A program made the translations under genes and the position numbers. Below are positions 30,387 through 40,584 of a stretch of 64,000 nt of DNA, in pieces (position 1 is the first letter of the stretch; each line of letters starts with the position of its first letter). The notes under the pieces are model-generated. The model was not told where the DNA came from. It saw nothing but the letters and a program-made list of their open reading frames with translations, and did not search any database. Source of the DNA: Alphaproteobacteria bacterium (GTDB taxonomy: Bacteria; Pseudomonadota; Alphaproteobacteria; Rhizobiales; GCA-2746425); assembly GCA_024743215.1 (NCBI GenBank), contig JANSWZ010000001.1, forward strand, positions 558,001 through 622,000. Reading direction: 5' to 3'.

Positions 30387-33300
30387 TCAGCCTCGCTGGC
30401 GATTTTTGCCAGTTGGGCCAATGCGACTGCAGCCCCTTTGAGGCGCTGAACAGGCTTCGGCCAATCCCGGATCAGCACGATCTTCTGGTCCGGTCTGATT
30501 TTCGCAAGTGTTCCCTGTTGTGCAATGTATTCAATCAAGCCGGTTGGGTTTGGATAGACACCCTTGCGCAGTGAGAAGACCATGCCCTTGGGCCCCGCAT
30601 CGACCTTTTCAATATTGCATTGGCGGCACAATTGTTTGACGAAAACCAGCTTTAGCAAGTGGTCGACTTCCTCGGGAAGCGATCCAAACCGATCAATCAA
30701 TTCTGCGCCAAAATCGTCGATTTCCTGCGCTGATTCCAGCGAAGACAGGCGTTTGTAAAGAGACAGACGCAACTGCAGGTCCGGGACATAGTTTTCCGGT
30801 ATCATCACAGCCAGGCCGAGTGTGATTTGCGGCGACCATTGGTCTTCCATCTCCGCTTCCAGATCACCTGCTTTCATGCTGGCAACCGCTTCTTCCAACA
30901 TTTGCTGATAAAGCTCAAACCCGACTTCGCGCACTTGCCCGGATTGTTCTTCACCCAACAGGTTGCCTGCACCACGAATGTCCATGTCATGGCTGGCTAA
31001 TTCAAAGCCGGCACCCAGACTGTTCAGCGATTGAAGGACACGTAAACGACGATCTGCTGTGGCTGTGAGTTTCATGTTGGTGGGGACTGTGAACAATGCA
31101 TATGCTCGTGTTTTGGAGCGCCCGACACGGCCGCGTAACTGATACATTTGTGCCAGACCAAACATATGTGCCCGGTGAATGATCAGTGTATTGGCGGTCG
31201 GAATATCCAGGCCTGATTCCACAATGGTCGTCGATAGAAGCACATCAAACTGTCCGTCATAAAAAGCATTCATGACATCATCGAGTTCACTGGGCGGCAT
31301 TTGCCCATGTGCCACCACGGCTTTGATTTCGGGAACATGTTGTTCAAGAAAGGCTTTTCGTTCTGCCAAATCGGAGACCCTTGGACAAACGTAAAAGCTC
31401 TGACCGCCTCGGAAATGCTCGCGCAGCAGAGCTTCCCGGATTGTCACCGGATCTACCGGTGAGACAAAGGTCCGCACTGCCAAGCGGTCTACCGGTGGCG
31501 TGCTGATAAGAGATAATTCGCGTACACCAGTCAGTGCCAATTGGAGTGTGCGCGGTATTGGCGTAGCCGTGAGCGTCAGAACATGAACATCGGATTTCAG
31601 CTCTTTCAGCCGTTCTTTGTGTCGAACGCCAAACCGCTGTTCTTCATCGATAACCAGTAGTCCGAGATCGCGGAACTTGATGGCTTTTCCAAGCAAGGCA
31701 TGGGTGCCGATCACAATGTCGACTTCGCCGGTTTCAAGACCAGATTTGGTTTCCGACAGTTCCTTTGCGGGCACCAGTCTGGATGCGTGACGTACCTTGA
31801 TCGGCAGTCCTGCAAACCGGTCTGCAAATGTTTTGAAATGTTGCCGCGCCAATAGTGTGGTTGGCACCACTACGGCCACTTGCCGACCGGACATTGACGC
31901 CACAAAGGCTGCGCGCAGTGCCACCTCTGTCTTGCCGAAGCCGACATCACCGCAGACCAACCTATCCATAGGACGACCTGACGCCAGATCATCGGTGATT
32001 GCGTCTATTGCACCTAATTGATCCTCAGTCTCTTCATAAGGGAACCGCGCCGCAAACTCGTCATAGATGCCTTCATCGAGGGTCAGCGGTGCAGCAGTCT
32101 TCAAAGCCCTGGCGGCTGCAACTTTGATAAGTGCTTCCGCCATATCGCGAATGCGTTTTTTGAGTCTCGACTTGCGGGCCTGCCATGCAACGCCACCCAG
32201 CTTGTCCAGGGACGTTTCGGTGCCTTCGGAGCCATAGCGGGTGAGCAGTTCAATATTTTCCACGGGCAGGAACAGCTTGTCGCCACCGGAATAGATGAGT
32301 TCCAGGCAATCATGAGGCGCACCTGCTGCCATTATGGTGCTCAGTCCGGCAAATTGCGCAATGCCGTGCTCGACGTGAACAACAAAGTCTCCCTCGTTCA
32401 GACTTGCAGCTTCGGTCAGAACATCGGCATCACGGCGTTTGCGTTTGCCCTTGCGCACAAGACGGTCACCAAGCACATCCTGCTCACCGATGAGGGCGAA
32501 GCCATCAAAAGAAAATCCGTTTTCCAGTTCAAGAACAGACAATCCGACCGTTCCATTCTGCAGACCTTTGGCATCAGTCCATGAATTGATCAGCCTTTGC
32601 TTTATCAGGCCGTGGTCCTGAAGCACCTGCGCCAACCGGTCCCGTGCGCCTTCACTCCATGCTGCAATCAGCACCCGGTTCTTGTCGGCAATCAGACTGC
32701 CGATATGAGCGATCAAAGCATCGAAGATATTTTGGTCATTGGCTGCGCGCTCTGCAGCGAAAGTTCGGCTCTGGCGGCCGCCCATCAGGATTACCTTACC
32801 TGCGTGAGTTTCCTGAATGACATCAAATGGTGTCAGCGCAACTGTCCGGCGCTGCTGTAACAATTCGTTCCAGCTGTTGATATTCAGATAAAGCAGGTCG
32901 GGTTCTGAGGGGCGGTAAACCGCCCCCTCGCCGCTGTGTTCCAGTCGCGTTTGATAGTGATCTTCAATTTGGTTGGCACGATCATCCAAGGCATCTTCAA
33001 GCAAATGATCCAGAATGACCGGCGCTTCAGGTGCGAAGCTTAAGACCGGCACCAGTTCTGGCTCCAGATATCCCAGCCAGTGCTCCAGACCGGGATACCG
33101 GCGGCCCTCGCTGACGGCTTCATATAGCGGATCATCTTTTGTGACGGTTCCGTTGGAGGCTCGATAATTTTGCCGGAAGCGCTGAATGCGGTCTTCGTCC
33201 AATATTGCTTCACTGGCGGGCACCAGTTCGAGTTCCTGAAGCGCATTTGTGGTGCGTTGCGTCTCCGGGTCAAACCGCCGCAGTGTTTCTAAAGTGTCGC

Positions 33301-33877
33301 CAAAGAAGTCCAGGCGTATTGGCTCTTCATCACCTGGCGCAAATAGATCGAGGATACCGCCGCGCACGGCATATTCACTGGTCTCGCGTACAGTTGGAAC
33401 GCGCAAAAAGCCGTTGCTTTCAAGCCATGCAACAAGATCGGACATGGACACGACACTGCCCGGCTTTGCCTGCCACACCCGTTTTGGAATGATTGATGGC
33501 GGAAGTGACTTTTGCAGGGCCGCATTCGCTGTCATCAAGATGATGCGTTGTTTTCCCTTGGCCGTTGCGGTCTGCAACTGTGCCAATGCCATCATGCGCT
33601 GCGCGCTGGTTTGAGCGGTTGGCGAAACGCGATCGTATGGCAGGCAATCCCAGGCTGGAACGAAGATGATTTCTGACAAAGGCGCAAAAAACTCTAACGA
33701 CTGGCGCAATAATTCTGCGCGCCGGCTGTCGCGGGCCACGTAACACCATTCTTTGATGCTGGGATTGTTGGCCAGCATTTCAGCCAGGACATAACCTTCA
33801 GCCCCATCCGCCACGCTGCTCAAGGTTACGCGTTCTGTGATTTGAAACAGGTTTTTGAGTTTGAGTCGCATGGACAT
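30371..33877 (-). CDS. mfd: Transcription-repair coupling factor Mfd
   Basis: 1168 residues, normal length. N-terminal UvrB-homology region, RNA-polymerase-interacting domain ('EGDFVVHVEHGIAQFAGLS'), RecG-like translocase with Walker A 'GDVGFGKTEVALRAAF' and 'DEEQRFGVRHKE', and a C-terminal TRCF domain. It removes RNA polymerase stalled at DNA lesions and recruits UvrA. Two ATGs are possible (33877, 33871). It lies next to sdhE and recG, as in many rhizobia. Confidence 0.97.
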   Translation of the reverse strand: MSMRLKLKNLFQITERVTLSSVADGAEGYVLAEMLANNPSIKEWCYVARDSRRAELLRQSLEFFAPLSEIIFVPAWDCLPYDRVSPTAQTSAQRMMALAQLQTATAKGKQRIILMTANAALQKSLPPSIIPKRVWQAKPGSVVSMSDLVAWLESNGFLRVPTVRETSEYAVRGGILDLFAPGDEEPIRLDFFGDTLETLRRFDPETQRTTNALQELELVPASEAILDEDRIQRFRQNYRASNGTVTKDDPLYEAVSEGRRYPGLEHWLGYLEPELVPVLSFAPEAPVILDHLLEDALDDRANQIEDHYQTRLEHSGEGAVYRPSEPDLLYLNINSWNELLQQRRTVALTPFDVIQETHAGKVILMGGRQSRTFAAERAANDQNIFDALIAHIGSLIADKNRVLIAAWSEGARDRLAQVLQDHGLIKQRLINSWTDAKGLQNGTVGLSVLELENGFSFDGFALIGEQDVLGDRLVRKGKRKRRDADVLTEAASLNEGDFVVHVEHGIAQFAGLSTIMAAGAPHDCLELIYSGGDKLFLPVENIELLTRYGSEGTETSLDKLGGVAWQARKSRLKKRIRDMAEALIKVAAARALKTAAPLTLDEGIYDEFAARFPYEETEDQLGAIDAITDDLASGRPMDRLVCGDVGFGKTEVALRAAFVASMSGRQVAVVVPTTLLARQHFKTFADRFAGLPIKVRHASRLVPAKELSETKSGLETGEVDIVIGTHALLGKAIKFRDLGLLVIDEEQRFGVRHKERLKELKSDVHVLTLTATPIPRTLQLALTGVRELSLISTPPVDRLAVRTFVSPVDPVTIREALLREHFRGGQSFYVCPRVSDLAERKAFLEQHVPEIKAVVAHGQMPPSELDDVMNAFYDGQFDVLLSTTIVESGLDIPTANTLIIHRAHMFGLAQMYQLRGRVGRSKTRAYALFTVPTNMKLTATADRRLRVLQSLNSLGAGFELASHDMDIRGAGNLLGEEQSGQVREVGFELYQQMLEEAVASMKAGDLEAEMEDQWSPQITLGLAVMIPENYVPDLQLRLSLYKRLSSLESAQEIDDFGAELIDRFGSLPEEVDHLLKLVFVKQLCRQCNIEKVDAGPKGMVFSLRKGVYPNPTGLIEYIAQQGTLAKIRPDQKIVLIRDWPKPVQRLKGAAVALAQLAKIASEADQEAS

Positions 33878-33900
33878 GGCTTGGTGTGAGCTTTCGCCTG

Positions 33901-34215
33901 TTACAAAATATGTTGTTGCTGTTTTTTTGATTTTTCGGCTTGGTAGGCAACCCAGCGCTGAAACAGCGGCGTGTTGTAATTGTCAGGCACTGGCAACGTC
34001 CCTGTGACCCATTTGTAGATGTCCCAATCCGGCGCTTCCATCAATTGTTCCAGATCATCCATTTCCGCATCAGAGAATGAATGGACTTCAAATTCGACAA
34101 AGCCGCCCAGCAAAATATCCATTTCTCGGGTGCCGCGATGAGTCGCGCGGAAAATCGCCTGCCTTTTGCGAGAACTCAGGCCACTGTGATCCGGTCTGAT
34201 ACTGGTATTCGTCAT
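33901..34215 (-). CDS. sdhE: Succinate dehydrogenase flavinylation factor SdhE
   Basis: 104 residues from the ATG at 34215; the frame extends 43 codons upstream but into the recG promoter region and without family similarity. 'SRKRQAIFRATHRGTREMD' contains the RGxxE motif required for covalent FAD attachment to SdhA (DUF339). It follows no sdh genes here. It is divergent from recG and upstream of mfd (23-base gap). Confidence 0.92.
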   Translation of the reverse strand: MTNTSIRPDHSGLSSRKRQAIFRATHRGTREMDILLGGFVEFEVHSFSDAEMDDLEQLMEAPDWDIYKWVTGTLPVPDNYNTPLFQRWVAYQAEKSKKQQQHIL

Positions 34216-34347
34216 AACGCGCCTTTGGAAGGTTTCCGGTTTGCTATACCCAAGCCACTGGAGTTTGTCAGCCCATGCAACTGGAATAAGCTTGTTGAAA
34301 TTCGTGAGCAGAGGTTGCTTGCGGGGGCGCTTGAAAAACGGCATTTA

Positions 34348-36459
34348 ATGAACATGCGCCCAGAGATTCTGACACCTCTTTACCAATCTGTTCAAGTCCT
34401 CCCTAAAATTGGGCCAAAACTGGCTGTTTTGTTGGGGAAACTGACCCGTGGGGCCGAGAATGAAGATGCACGTGTCATCGATTTGTTGTTCCACAGACCT
34501 TACAGCCTTATCGACCGGCAGCAGCAACCGGGGGCAGCGCATGCAAGAGATGGCGAAATCGCGACAATAAAACTGCATATTGATGAACATGTGCCGCCAC
34601 CGCGCGGAAACAAGCGGCTGCCCTACCGGGTGACTGGACATGATGACAGTGGCGAGTTGGACCTTGTGTTTTTTCACGCACATGCATCATACCTTGAAAA
34701 AGCACTTCCAGAGGGCGAAATCCGGTATGTTAGTGGGACCGTAGAATGGTTCCGCAACGTGCCGCAGATGGTGCATCCAGATCACATTGTAAGCGCTGAA
34801 GACTTTGCCACCATGCCGCTGATTGAGCCTGTCTATGCAATGACCGGCGGCCTGTCGCGCAAAGTTTTTGGACGCGCTGTGAATGCAGCTGTTGAACTGG
34901 TGCCTGACCTGCCTGAATGGCATGATCAAACAATTTTGAGACCAAGAAACTGGCCAGACTTCCAGCAGGCGCTGTATAAATTGCACGCACCTAAAACCGC
35001 CTCGGATCTGGAGCCGGAAAGTCCGCACCAGAACCGCCTCGCTTATGATGAATTGCTGGCGACGCAGCTTGCCCTGTCGATTACGCGTCAGAAGATGAGA
35101 AAACAAAGGGGTGTCTCAAGAGACTTTTTCGGGGAGAAAAGTGAAGCAATAAGGTCTGCGCTTCCTTTCTCGCTGACAGGATCGCAGCAAACCGCCATCA
35201 GTCAGATTGAAACAGATTTGCGCAAGCCAGAACGTATGTTGCGTTTGCTGCAGGGAGATGTCGGGTCCGGCAAGACACTGGTTGGCCTGATTGCCATGGC
35301 CGACGTGGTGGAAGCCGGTTCACAGGCTGGATTTATGGCTCCCACAGAATTGTTGGCTCGGCAGCATTTTCAGACCATGGAGCCGCTTTGTGAAGCCGCC
35401 GGTCTGCGCATTGCCATTTTGACCGGTAAGGACCGTCAATCCCATCGCAAGGCAGTGTTGGCGGATCTGGAAGCAGGTCTGATCGATATTCTGGTCGGCA
35501 CGCATGCATTGTTCCAGGAAAGCGTCGCCTTCCGCGATCTGGGTCTTATCATCGTCGATGAGCAGCACAGATTTGGCGTACATCAACGTCTGGCGTTGTC
35601 AGCCAAAGGTGTCGCGGTTGATGTTCTGGTCATGACGGCAACGCCGATCCCGCGCACATTGGTGCTCACCTACTTTGGTGACATGGATGTTTCGAAATTG
35701 ACCGAGAAGCCTGCGGGCCGGCAGCCAATCGATACACGGTCGGTTTCACAGGATCGGCTGGATGATGTGATTTCAGGGCTGCAACGCGCCCTCAGCGGTG
35801 GCACGAAAGCCTATTGGGTCTGTCCTCTGGTTGAAGATGCAGAAGTCCTTGATCTCACATCTGCCGAGGAGCGTTTTGCAACATTGCAATCCGTATTTGG
35901 CACTCGGGTTGGTCTGGTACATGGACGTATGACACCGGCCGAAAAAGATGCAGCCATGTCCGCCTTCAAATCGGGCGAAACCAGAATTCTGGTTGCGACC
36001 ACCGTCATTGAAGTCGGCGTGGATGTTCCTGACGCAACCATTATGGTGATTGAACATGCAGAGCGCTTTGGGCTTTCACAGCTTCACCAGTTGCGTGGAC
36101 GTGTTGGCCGCGGCGCCGAAAAGTCATCCTGTATTTTGATGTATAAAGGGCCATTGGGCGAAACTGCCAAAGCGCGTTTGAATATTCTGAGGGATACGGA
36201 AGACGGTTTTCGGATTGCTGAGGAAGACTTGAAGCTGCGCGGTGAAGGCGAAGTTCTGGGCATTCGCCAAAGTGGCGCTCCAACGTTCCGAATTGCAGAT
36301 TTGCAGGCGCATGCGGATTTACTTGAAATGGCCCGGAAAGAATCGCGCCTCATCCTGGAGCGGGATACAGATATGCAAAGCGAACGTGGTCAGAAACTAC
36401 GGGTGTTGTTGTATCTGTTCGGGTTGGATGAAGCTATCCGGTATCTGAAATCAGGATAA
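34348..36459 (+). CDS. recG: ATP-dependent DNA helicase RecG
   Basis: 703 residues from the ATG at 34348, matching the usual RecG size; the open frame extends upstream into sdhE antisense and should not be used. N-terminal wedge/OB domain ('LPYRVTGHDDSGELDLVFF'), Walker A 'GDVGSGKTLVGLIAM', 'VDEQHRFGVHQR', motif VI 'QLRGRVGRG'. It remodels stalled replication forks and branched recombination intermediates. Divergent from sdhE, convergent with the DUF502 gene. Confidence 0.96.
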   Translation: MNMRPEILTPLYQSVQVLPKIGPKLAVLLGKLTRGAENEDARVIDLLFHRPYSLIDRQQQPGAAHARDGEIATIKLHIDEHVPPPRGNKRLPYRVTGHDDSGELDLVFFHAHASYLEKALPEGEIRYVSGTVEWFRNVPQMVHPDHIVSAEDFATMPLIEPVYAMTGGLSRKVFGRAVNAAVELVPDLPEWHDQTILRPRNWPDFQQALYKLHAPKTASDLEPESPHQNRLAYDELLATQLALSITRQKMRKQRGVSRDFFGEKSEAIRSALPFSLTGSQQTAISQIETDLRKPERMLRLLQGDVGSGKTLVGLIAMADVVEAGSQAGFMAPTELLARQHFQTMEPLCEAAGLRIAILTGKDRQSHRKAVLADLEAGLIDILVGTHALFQESVAFRDLGLIIVDEQHRFGVHQRLALSAKGVAVDVLVMTATPIPRTLVLTYFGDMDVSKLTEKPAGRQPIDTRSVSQDRLDDVISGLQRALSGGTKAYWVCPLVEDAEVLDLTSAEERFATLQSVFGTRVGLVHGRMTPAEKDAAMSAFKSGETRILVATTVIEVGVDVPDATIMVIEHAERFGLSQLHQLRGRVGRGAEKSSCILMYKGPLGETAKARLNILRDTEDGFRIAEEDLKLRGEGEVLGIRQSGAPTFRIADLQAHADLLEMARKESRLILERDTDMQSERGQKLRVLLYLFGLDEAIRYLKSG

Positions 36460-36464
36460 ACCCC

Positions 36465-37247
36465 TTACTCTGCGGGCTCGATTTCACGGGCAGCCTTTTC
36501 AAGCATTTCTTTGGCAGCTTTCGGATCGTCGCCTTTAACGCTGACAACATTTTCAGGATTGGTTACCACCTTACCCAGATCCTTGTCTGGATTTACCAGA
36601 CCTGCCGAAATGACCAACTTGGCGGCTTGTTCAACCGACATGTCCAGCGGAGTCAGGTCTTTGCTGGGTACAAAGAGCAAGAAACCGGATGTTGGATTGG
36701 GTGTGGTCGGTAAAAATATTGAAACCATGCTGTCGTCTACAAACTCGCCGAGTTTGACCTTCACCTCACCTTTTGTTTCGGTTGAGATAAACACAATAGC
36801 CCAGAGGCCGCGGCGAGGATATTCCAGAAGTGCAGCTGTTTGAAAAGATTTCGAGCTATCAGACAGCACGGTTTCGAAAATCTGTTTCAAGCCTTGATAC
36901 AGATTTCTGACAAGTGGCATGCGGCCTAAAAGCGTCTCTCCATAACGGATAATCGTTTTACCTACGATACCAGCTGTGAAGAACCCCAGCAGTGTGATCG
37001 CAAGAAATGCAAACAGCAGGCCGCCACCTGGTACCGAGAATGGAAGATACGTATCCGGATTGTAAACAGATGGTATGAGTGGCTTAACCCAGCCATCAAT
37101 CCACTGGATGAAAGTCCAGGTAAGATAAATCGTTATGCTGACGGGGGCCGCAATCACGAGGCCGGTAAGAAAATAGTTGCGCAGACGCAGTCCGGGACTG
37201 AGTCGCTTGCGAATGTCTTTGCCTGTTTTAGGGTGTTTAGGGGCCAT
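36465..37247 (-). CDS. DUF502 inner-membrane protein
   Basis: 260 residues with two strong hydrophobic segments (~25-47, 'YFLTGLVIAAPVSITIYLTW', and ~70-92) and a conserved cytoplasmic part with 'IFLPTTPNPTSGFLLFVP'. This matches the DUF502 family, of unknown function, widespread in alphaproteobacteria and often next to recG. The C-terminal ~40 residues are charged. Its stop is six bases from the convergent recG stop. Confidence 0.85.
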   Translation of the reverse strand: MAPKHPKTGKDIRKRLSPGLRLRNYFLTGLVIAAPVSITIYLTWTFIQWIDGWVKPLIPSVYNPDTYLPFSVPGGGLLFAFLAITLLGFFTAGIVGKTIIRYGETLLGRMPLVRNLYQGLKQIFETVLSDSSKSFQTAALLEYPRRGLWAIVFISTETKGEVKVKLGEFVDDSMVSIFLPTTPNPTSGFLLFVPSKDLTPLDMSVEQAAKLVISAGLVNPDKDLGKVVTNPENVVSVKGDDPKAAKEMLEKAAREIEPAE

Positions 37248-37359
37248 TTTTTTCCATCAACTGGCCACGAAAAACGACTGTGGCTTTCCGACAACATAAT
37301 TCTCAAATGTGAAAGCGCAATGGCAGGCTGTGCTTTCTATCGACAAATTACGATTAATA

Positions 37360-39186
37360 TCACTCCACTGTGACAGATTTAGCGAGATTCCGTGGTTGAT
37401 CGACGTCAGTCCCCATGAAAACGGCTGTGTGATAGGCCAGAAGCTGGATCGGAATGGAATAGATCAAGGGCGCAATGTCCGGATGAACATCTGGTAAAAT
37501 AATGGTTTTCAGCGTTTCCACTTCCGCCTTTGCAGCGCCTGCTGCATTGGTAAACAGGATGATCTGCCCACCTCTGGCAGCGACTTCCTGCATGTTGGAG
37601 ACGGTTTTTTCAAACACATTGTCAAATGGGGCGATAACCACCACCGGCATGTCTTCGTCAACCAGCGCAATGGGACCGTGCTTCAACTCGCCAGCCGCAT
37701 AACCTTCTGCATGAATATATGAGATTTCCTTGAGCTTCAGGGCGCCTTCCTGAGCCAATGGGAAGTTCGTGCCCCGGCCCAGATAAAGCGCGTGGCTGGC
37801 TTTTGACAGATCGCGCGCCAGACTTTCCACATCATCTTCCTGAGACAGCGCCATAGCGGTCAATCTCGGCACTGCAGAGAGCGATGCTACAATTTCCTTT
37901 TCGGCTGCGGGGTCTATGAAACCACGCGCAACACCGGCCCGTACGGCCAGGGAAGCCAAGACCGATAATTGACAGGTGAAGGCCTTGGTTGAGGCAACGC
38001 CAATTTCTGGCCCGGCCAAAGTAGGGAAAATGACATCTGATTCCCGCGCAATTGTGCTTTCTGGCACGTTGACAATGCTGGCAATGGTTTGGCCGTTTTG
38101 CTTGCAGTAACGCAAGGAAGCCAGCGTGTCCGCTGTTTCGCCCGATTGAGAAATGAACAGTGACAAACCATTTTTGTCGAGCGGTGCCTCGCGATAGCGA
38201 AACTCTGATGCAACATCAATATCGACTGGCAGGCGGGCCAGTTTTTCAAACCAGTATTTTGCGATTTGACCTGCGATATACGCGGTTCCGCAGGCTGTCA
38301 TGCTGATGCGAGACAGTTTTGCAAAGTCAAATGGCAGATCCTGCTGTTGGCTGGCCTTGCCTTCTGCAAAGTCCAGATAGTGGCTCAGCGTATGGCTGAT
38401 CACTTCCGGCTGCTCATAAATTTCTTTCAGCATGAAATGCTTGTAGTTACCCTTGTCGACCATCAAAGCGCTGGAGCTTGAACGCTGCATCGGGCGTTCG
38501 ACGAGGTTGCCCTCGCTGTCGAGAATTTCCAGGCTGTCACGGGTAATTGTGGCCCAATCGCCATCATCGAGATAGGTGATGCGGTCGGTAAATGGAGATA
38601 AAGCGATAGCGTCGGAACCGATATACATTTCGCCATCGCCATGACCAATAGCTATGGGGCTGCCGCGACGGGCCGCGATCAGCAGGTTCGCATCACTCTT
38701 GAACAAGACAGCCAGAGCAAAAGCGCCCTGAAGCTTGTTCAACGTATTGAAGACGGCTTCCTTTGGAGAGCTTCCACTTGCCACTTCGCGCGAAATTAGA
38801 TGCGCAATGACTTCCGTATCGGTTTCTGATTCAAATATCGCGCCCTCTTCCAGCAGATTTTCGCGTAGACCGCTGAAGTTTTCGATAATCCCATTATGGA
38901 CGACGGACACATCGGTGGTGGCGTGCGGATGAGCATTGCGGACAGAGGGAACACCGTGCGTTGCCCATCGGGTATGACCAATTCCTGACAGACCATCGAG
39001 AGGTACTTCAGCCACGTGTTGCTCAAGATTGATCAATTTGCCTTCTGCACGACGTCTGTCGAGTATGCCATCATGAACTGTGGCAATGCCGGCAGAATCA
39101 TAGCCGCGATACTCGAGCCTCTTAAGCGCATCAACCAGAAGCGGGGCGACCGGCTTGGTCCCCAATATTCCTACGATACCACACAT
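37360..39186 (-). CDS. glmS: Glutamine-fructose-6-phosphate aminotransferase GlmS
   Basis: 608 residues from the ATG at 39186, chosen because the catalytic Cys must follow the initiator Met ('MCGIVGILG'). N-terminal glutaminase domain ('RLEYRGYDSAGIA', 'GHTRWATHGVPS') and two SIS isomerase domains ('ACGTAYIAGQIAKYW', 'LGRGTNFPLAQEGALKLKE'). It makes glucosamine-6-phosphate for peptidoglycan and LPS. The C-terminus ends '...NLAKSVTVE', as in the family. No glmS ribozyme-like leader was recognised. Confidence 0.97.
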   Translation of the reverse strand: MCGIVGILGTKPVAPLLVDALKRLEYRGYDSAGIATVHDGILDRRRAEGKLINLEQHVAEVPLDGLSGIGHTRWATHGVPSVRNAHPHATTDVSVVHNGIIENFSGLRENLLEEGAIFESETDTEVIAHLISREVASGSSPKEAVFNTLNKLQGAFALAVLFKSDANLLIAARRGSPIAIGHGDGEMYIGSDAIALSPFTDRITYLDDGDWATITRDSLEILDSEGNLVERPMQRSSSSALMVDKGNYKHFMLKEIYEQPEVISHTLSHYLDFAEGKASQQQDLPFDFAKLSRISMTACGTAYIAGQIAKYWFEKLARLPVDIDVASEFRYREAPLDKNGLSLFISQSGETADTLASLRYCKQNGQTIASIVNVPESTIARESDVIFPTLAGPEIGVASTKAFTCQLSVLASLAVRAGVARGFIDPAAEKEIVASLSAVPRLTAMALSQEDDVESLARDLSKASHALYLGRGTNFPLAQEGALKLKEISYIHAEGYAAGELKHGPIALVDEDMPVVVIAPFDNVFEKTVSNMQEVAARGGQIILFTNAAGAAKAEVETLKTIILPDVHPDIAPLIYSIPIQLLAYHTAVFMGTDVDQPRNLAKSVTVE

Positions 39187-39570
39187 ATTTATGCTGCTCC
39201 CCAACGAACACGAGTAAACAAATGACCCGTTACCATTTCTGGTGATGTGCCAAAAAGCTCTGCGATAGCCAAATCAAGTCATATGTCGAAATATTGCTGT
39301 TGAGGCCTGAATTCAGAGCATAATTTTGCAATGCGATGTGGGATTGTCTTGTAGGCAAACATTCTAAGAACGCGTTAAAGTTCGCCCGTCGCTGCTTCAG
39401 ATGCTTCACAAAGTCTAAATCTGGAATCATCCCGATATTGATCTGCGCTCTGCCTCGGTTCGCCCTGAGGTCTGGAGTTCGCATAAAGAAATCTTTATAT
39501 CTTCAATTCATTTATTGACATTTTGCTTCCATGGCGCGATTGCAAAGAAAACACCCATTGGAATTTGATC
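39187..39570. other. Divergent intergenic region glmS / bmt
   Basis: 384 bases between divergent genes. A small open frame on each strand shows no recognisable family. The main feature is the palindromic element near its right end (39482-39503), followed by TTGACA (39515-39520), which could be a -35 box for bmt. Nothing else was recognised. Confidence 0.5.
39482..39503. promoter_or_regulatory. Palindromic element upstream of bmt, candidate SahR-type operator
   Basis: The 22-base sequence starting CATAAAGAAATCTTTATATC has perfect 7-base arms ATAAAGA / TCTTTAT around AA. It lies about 70-90 bases before the bmt start. An identical 22-base copy occurs at 45153-45174, before the methyltetrahydrofolate:corrinoid methyltransferase gene. 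From memory it resembles the sites proposed for SahR (ArsR family) ahead of S-adenosylmethionine-cycle genes in alphaproteobacteria; this is unverified. Confidence 0.6.
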
Positions 39571-40578
39571 ATGACCGCCACAACGCTTTCCAGCCTGCTG
39601 GATCAAAAACCTGTTCTACTGGCCGACGGGGCCACAGGAACAAATTTTTTCGATTTGGGTCTTGGACCAGGAGACCCGCCGGAGTTCTGGAATCTGGATG
39701 AACCGGAAAAGGTAACGGAGCTCCATCAGGCTTTTGTTGATGCCGGGTCTGACATCATCCTCACCAACACATTTGGCTCAAACGCCCCTCGTCTGAAGCT
39801 GCACAAGGTTCAGGATCGGGTTTTTGAGTATAATTACGCCGGAGCAAAGCTGGCCCGGGCTGTCGCTGATAAATCAGACCGGCCGGTTGTGGTGGCTGGA
39901 TCTGTCGGTCCGACAGGTGAGTTATTCGCGCCCCTTGGCGAAATGACCTATGATGGCGCTGTCAAAGCATTTGTGGATCAGATGAAAGGCCTGAAAGATG
40001 GCGGTGCTGATGTCGCATGGATTGAAACCATGTCCGCAAAGGAAGAAATGCAGGCTGCAGCTGATGCAGCCAATATTTGCGGCCTGCCCTATGTGGTCAC
40101 GGCCAGCTTCGACACTGCTGGAATGACAATGATGGGACTTCCGCCAGCAGACATGCCGCATCTGCTGGATGGTTTGGAGACCCCCCCATTGGCGGTTGGT
40201 GCCAATTGCGGTGTTGGTGCCTCAGATCTTTTGATGTCGGTTCTGTCAATGTCCGAACAGCCCGGTAACGTGGTCATTGTTGCCAAGGCAAATTGTGGCA
40301 TCCCGCAGATCAAAGGTGATCAAGTGGAATATACCGGCACACCGGATTTGATGGCGGATTATATCCGGCTCGCGGTTGATTCCGGGGCGCGCATTATAGG
40401 CGGGTGTTGTGGCACCTCTGCCATTCATTTGGCTGCCATGCGCGCCGCTCTGGACGCCCACCAAAAGGGAGAGCGGCCGGATGAAACCAAAATCGTCGAG
40501 ACCATTGGACCGATCGTCAATCCAATTTCGTCTGGTGCCGACAAACCTCAGCGCCGCTCGCGCCGCCGAGATCGTTAA
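39571..40578 (+). CDS. bmt: Homocysteine S-methyltransferase, Bmt (betaine-homocysteine) type
   Basis: 335 residues from the ATG at 39571. Zn-dependent homocysteine methyltransferase barrel: 'LLADGATGTNFFDLG', 'DIILTNTFGSNAPRLKLH', and the three zinc cysteines Cys213 ('GANCGVG') and Cys279/Cys280 ('IIGGCCGTSAIHL'). It has no cobalamin or folate domains, unlike MetH. Similar rhizobial genes are called bmt and tied to methionine formation from glycine betaine. The methyl donor here (betaine or a methyl-corrinoid made by its neighbours) cannot be decided. An Arg-rich tail, residues 326-335 ('PQRRSRRRDR'), follows the barrel. Convergent with the MttB-like gene. Confidence 0.85.
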   Translation: MTATTLSSLLDQKPVLLADGATGTNFFDLGLGPGDPPEFWNLDEPEKVTELHQAFVDAGSDIILTNTFGSNAPRLKLHKVQDRVFEYNYAGAKLARAVADKSDRPVVVAGSVGPTGELFAPLGEMTYDGAVKAFVDQMKGLKDGGADVAWIETMSAKEEMQAAADAANICGLPYVVTASFDTAGMTMMGLPPADMPHLLDGLETPPLAVGANCGVGASDLLMSVLSMSEQPGNVVIVAKANCGIPQIKGDQVEYTGTPDLMADYIRLAVDSGARIIGGCCGTSAIHLAAMRAALDAHQKGERPDETKIVETIGPIVNPISSGADKPQRRSRRRDR

Positions 40579-40584
40579 GACGCT

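Noticed and set aside
34081-34347. N-terminal extension of recG by 89 residues
   Set aside because: It is antisense to the sdhE coding region and would make RecG too long; the ATG at 34348 gives the family length.
39230-39484. 84-codon minus-strand frame between glmS and bmt
   Set aside because: No family resemblance, no clear ribosome binding site, and it lies where promoters are expected.
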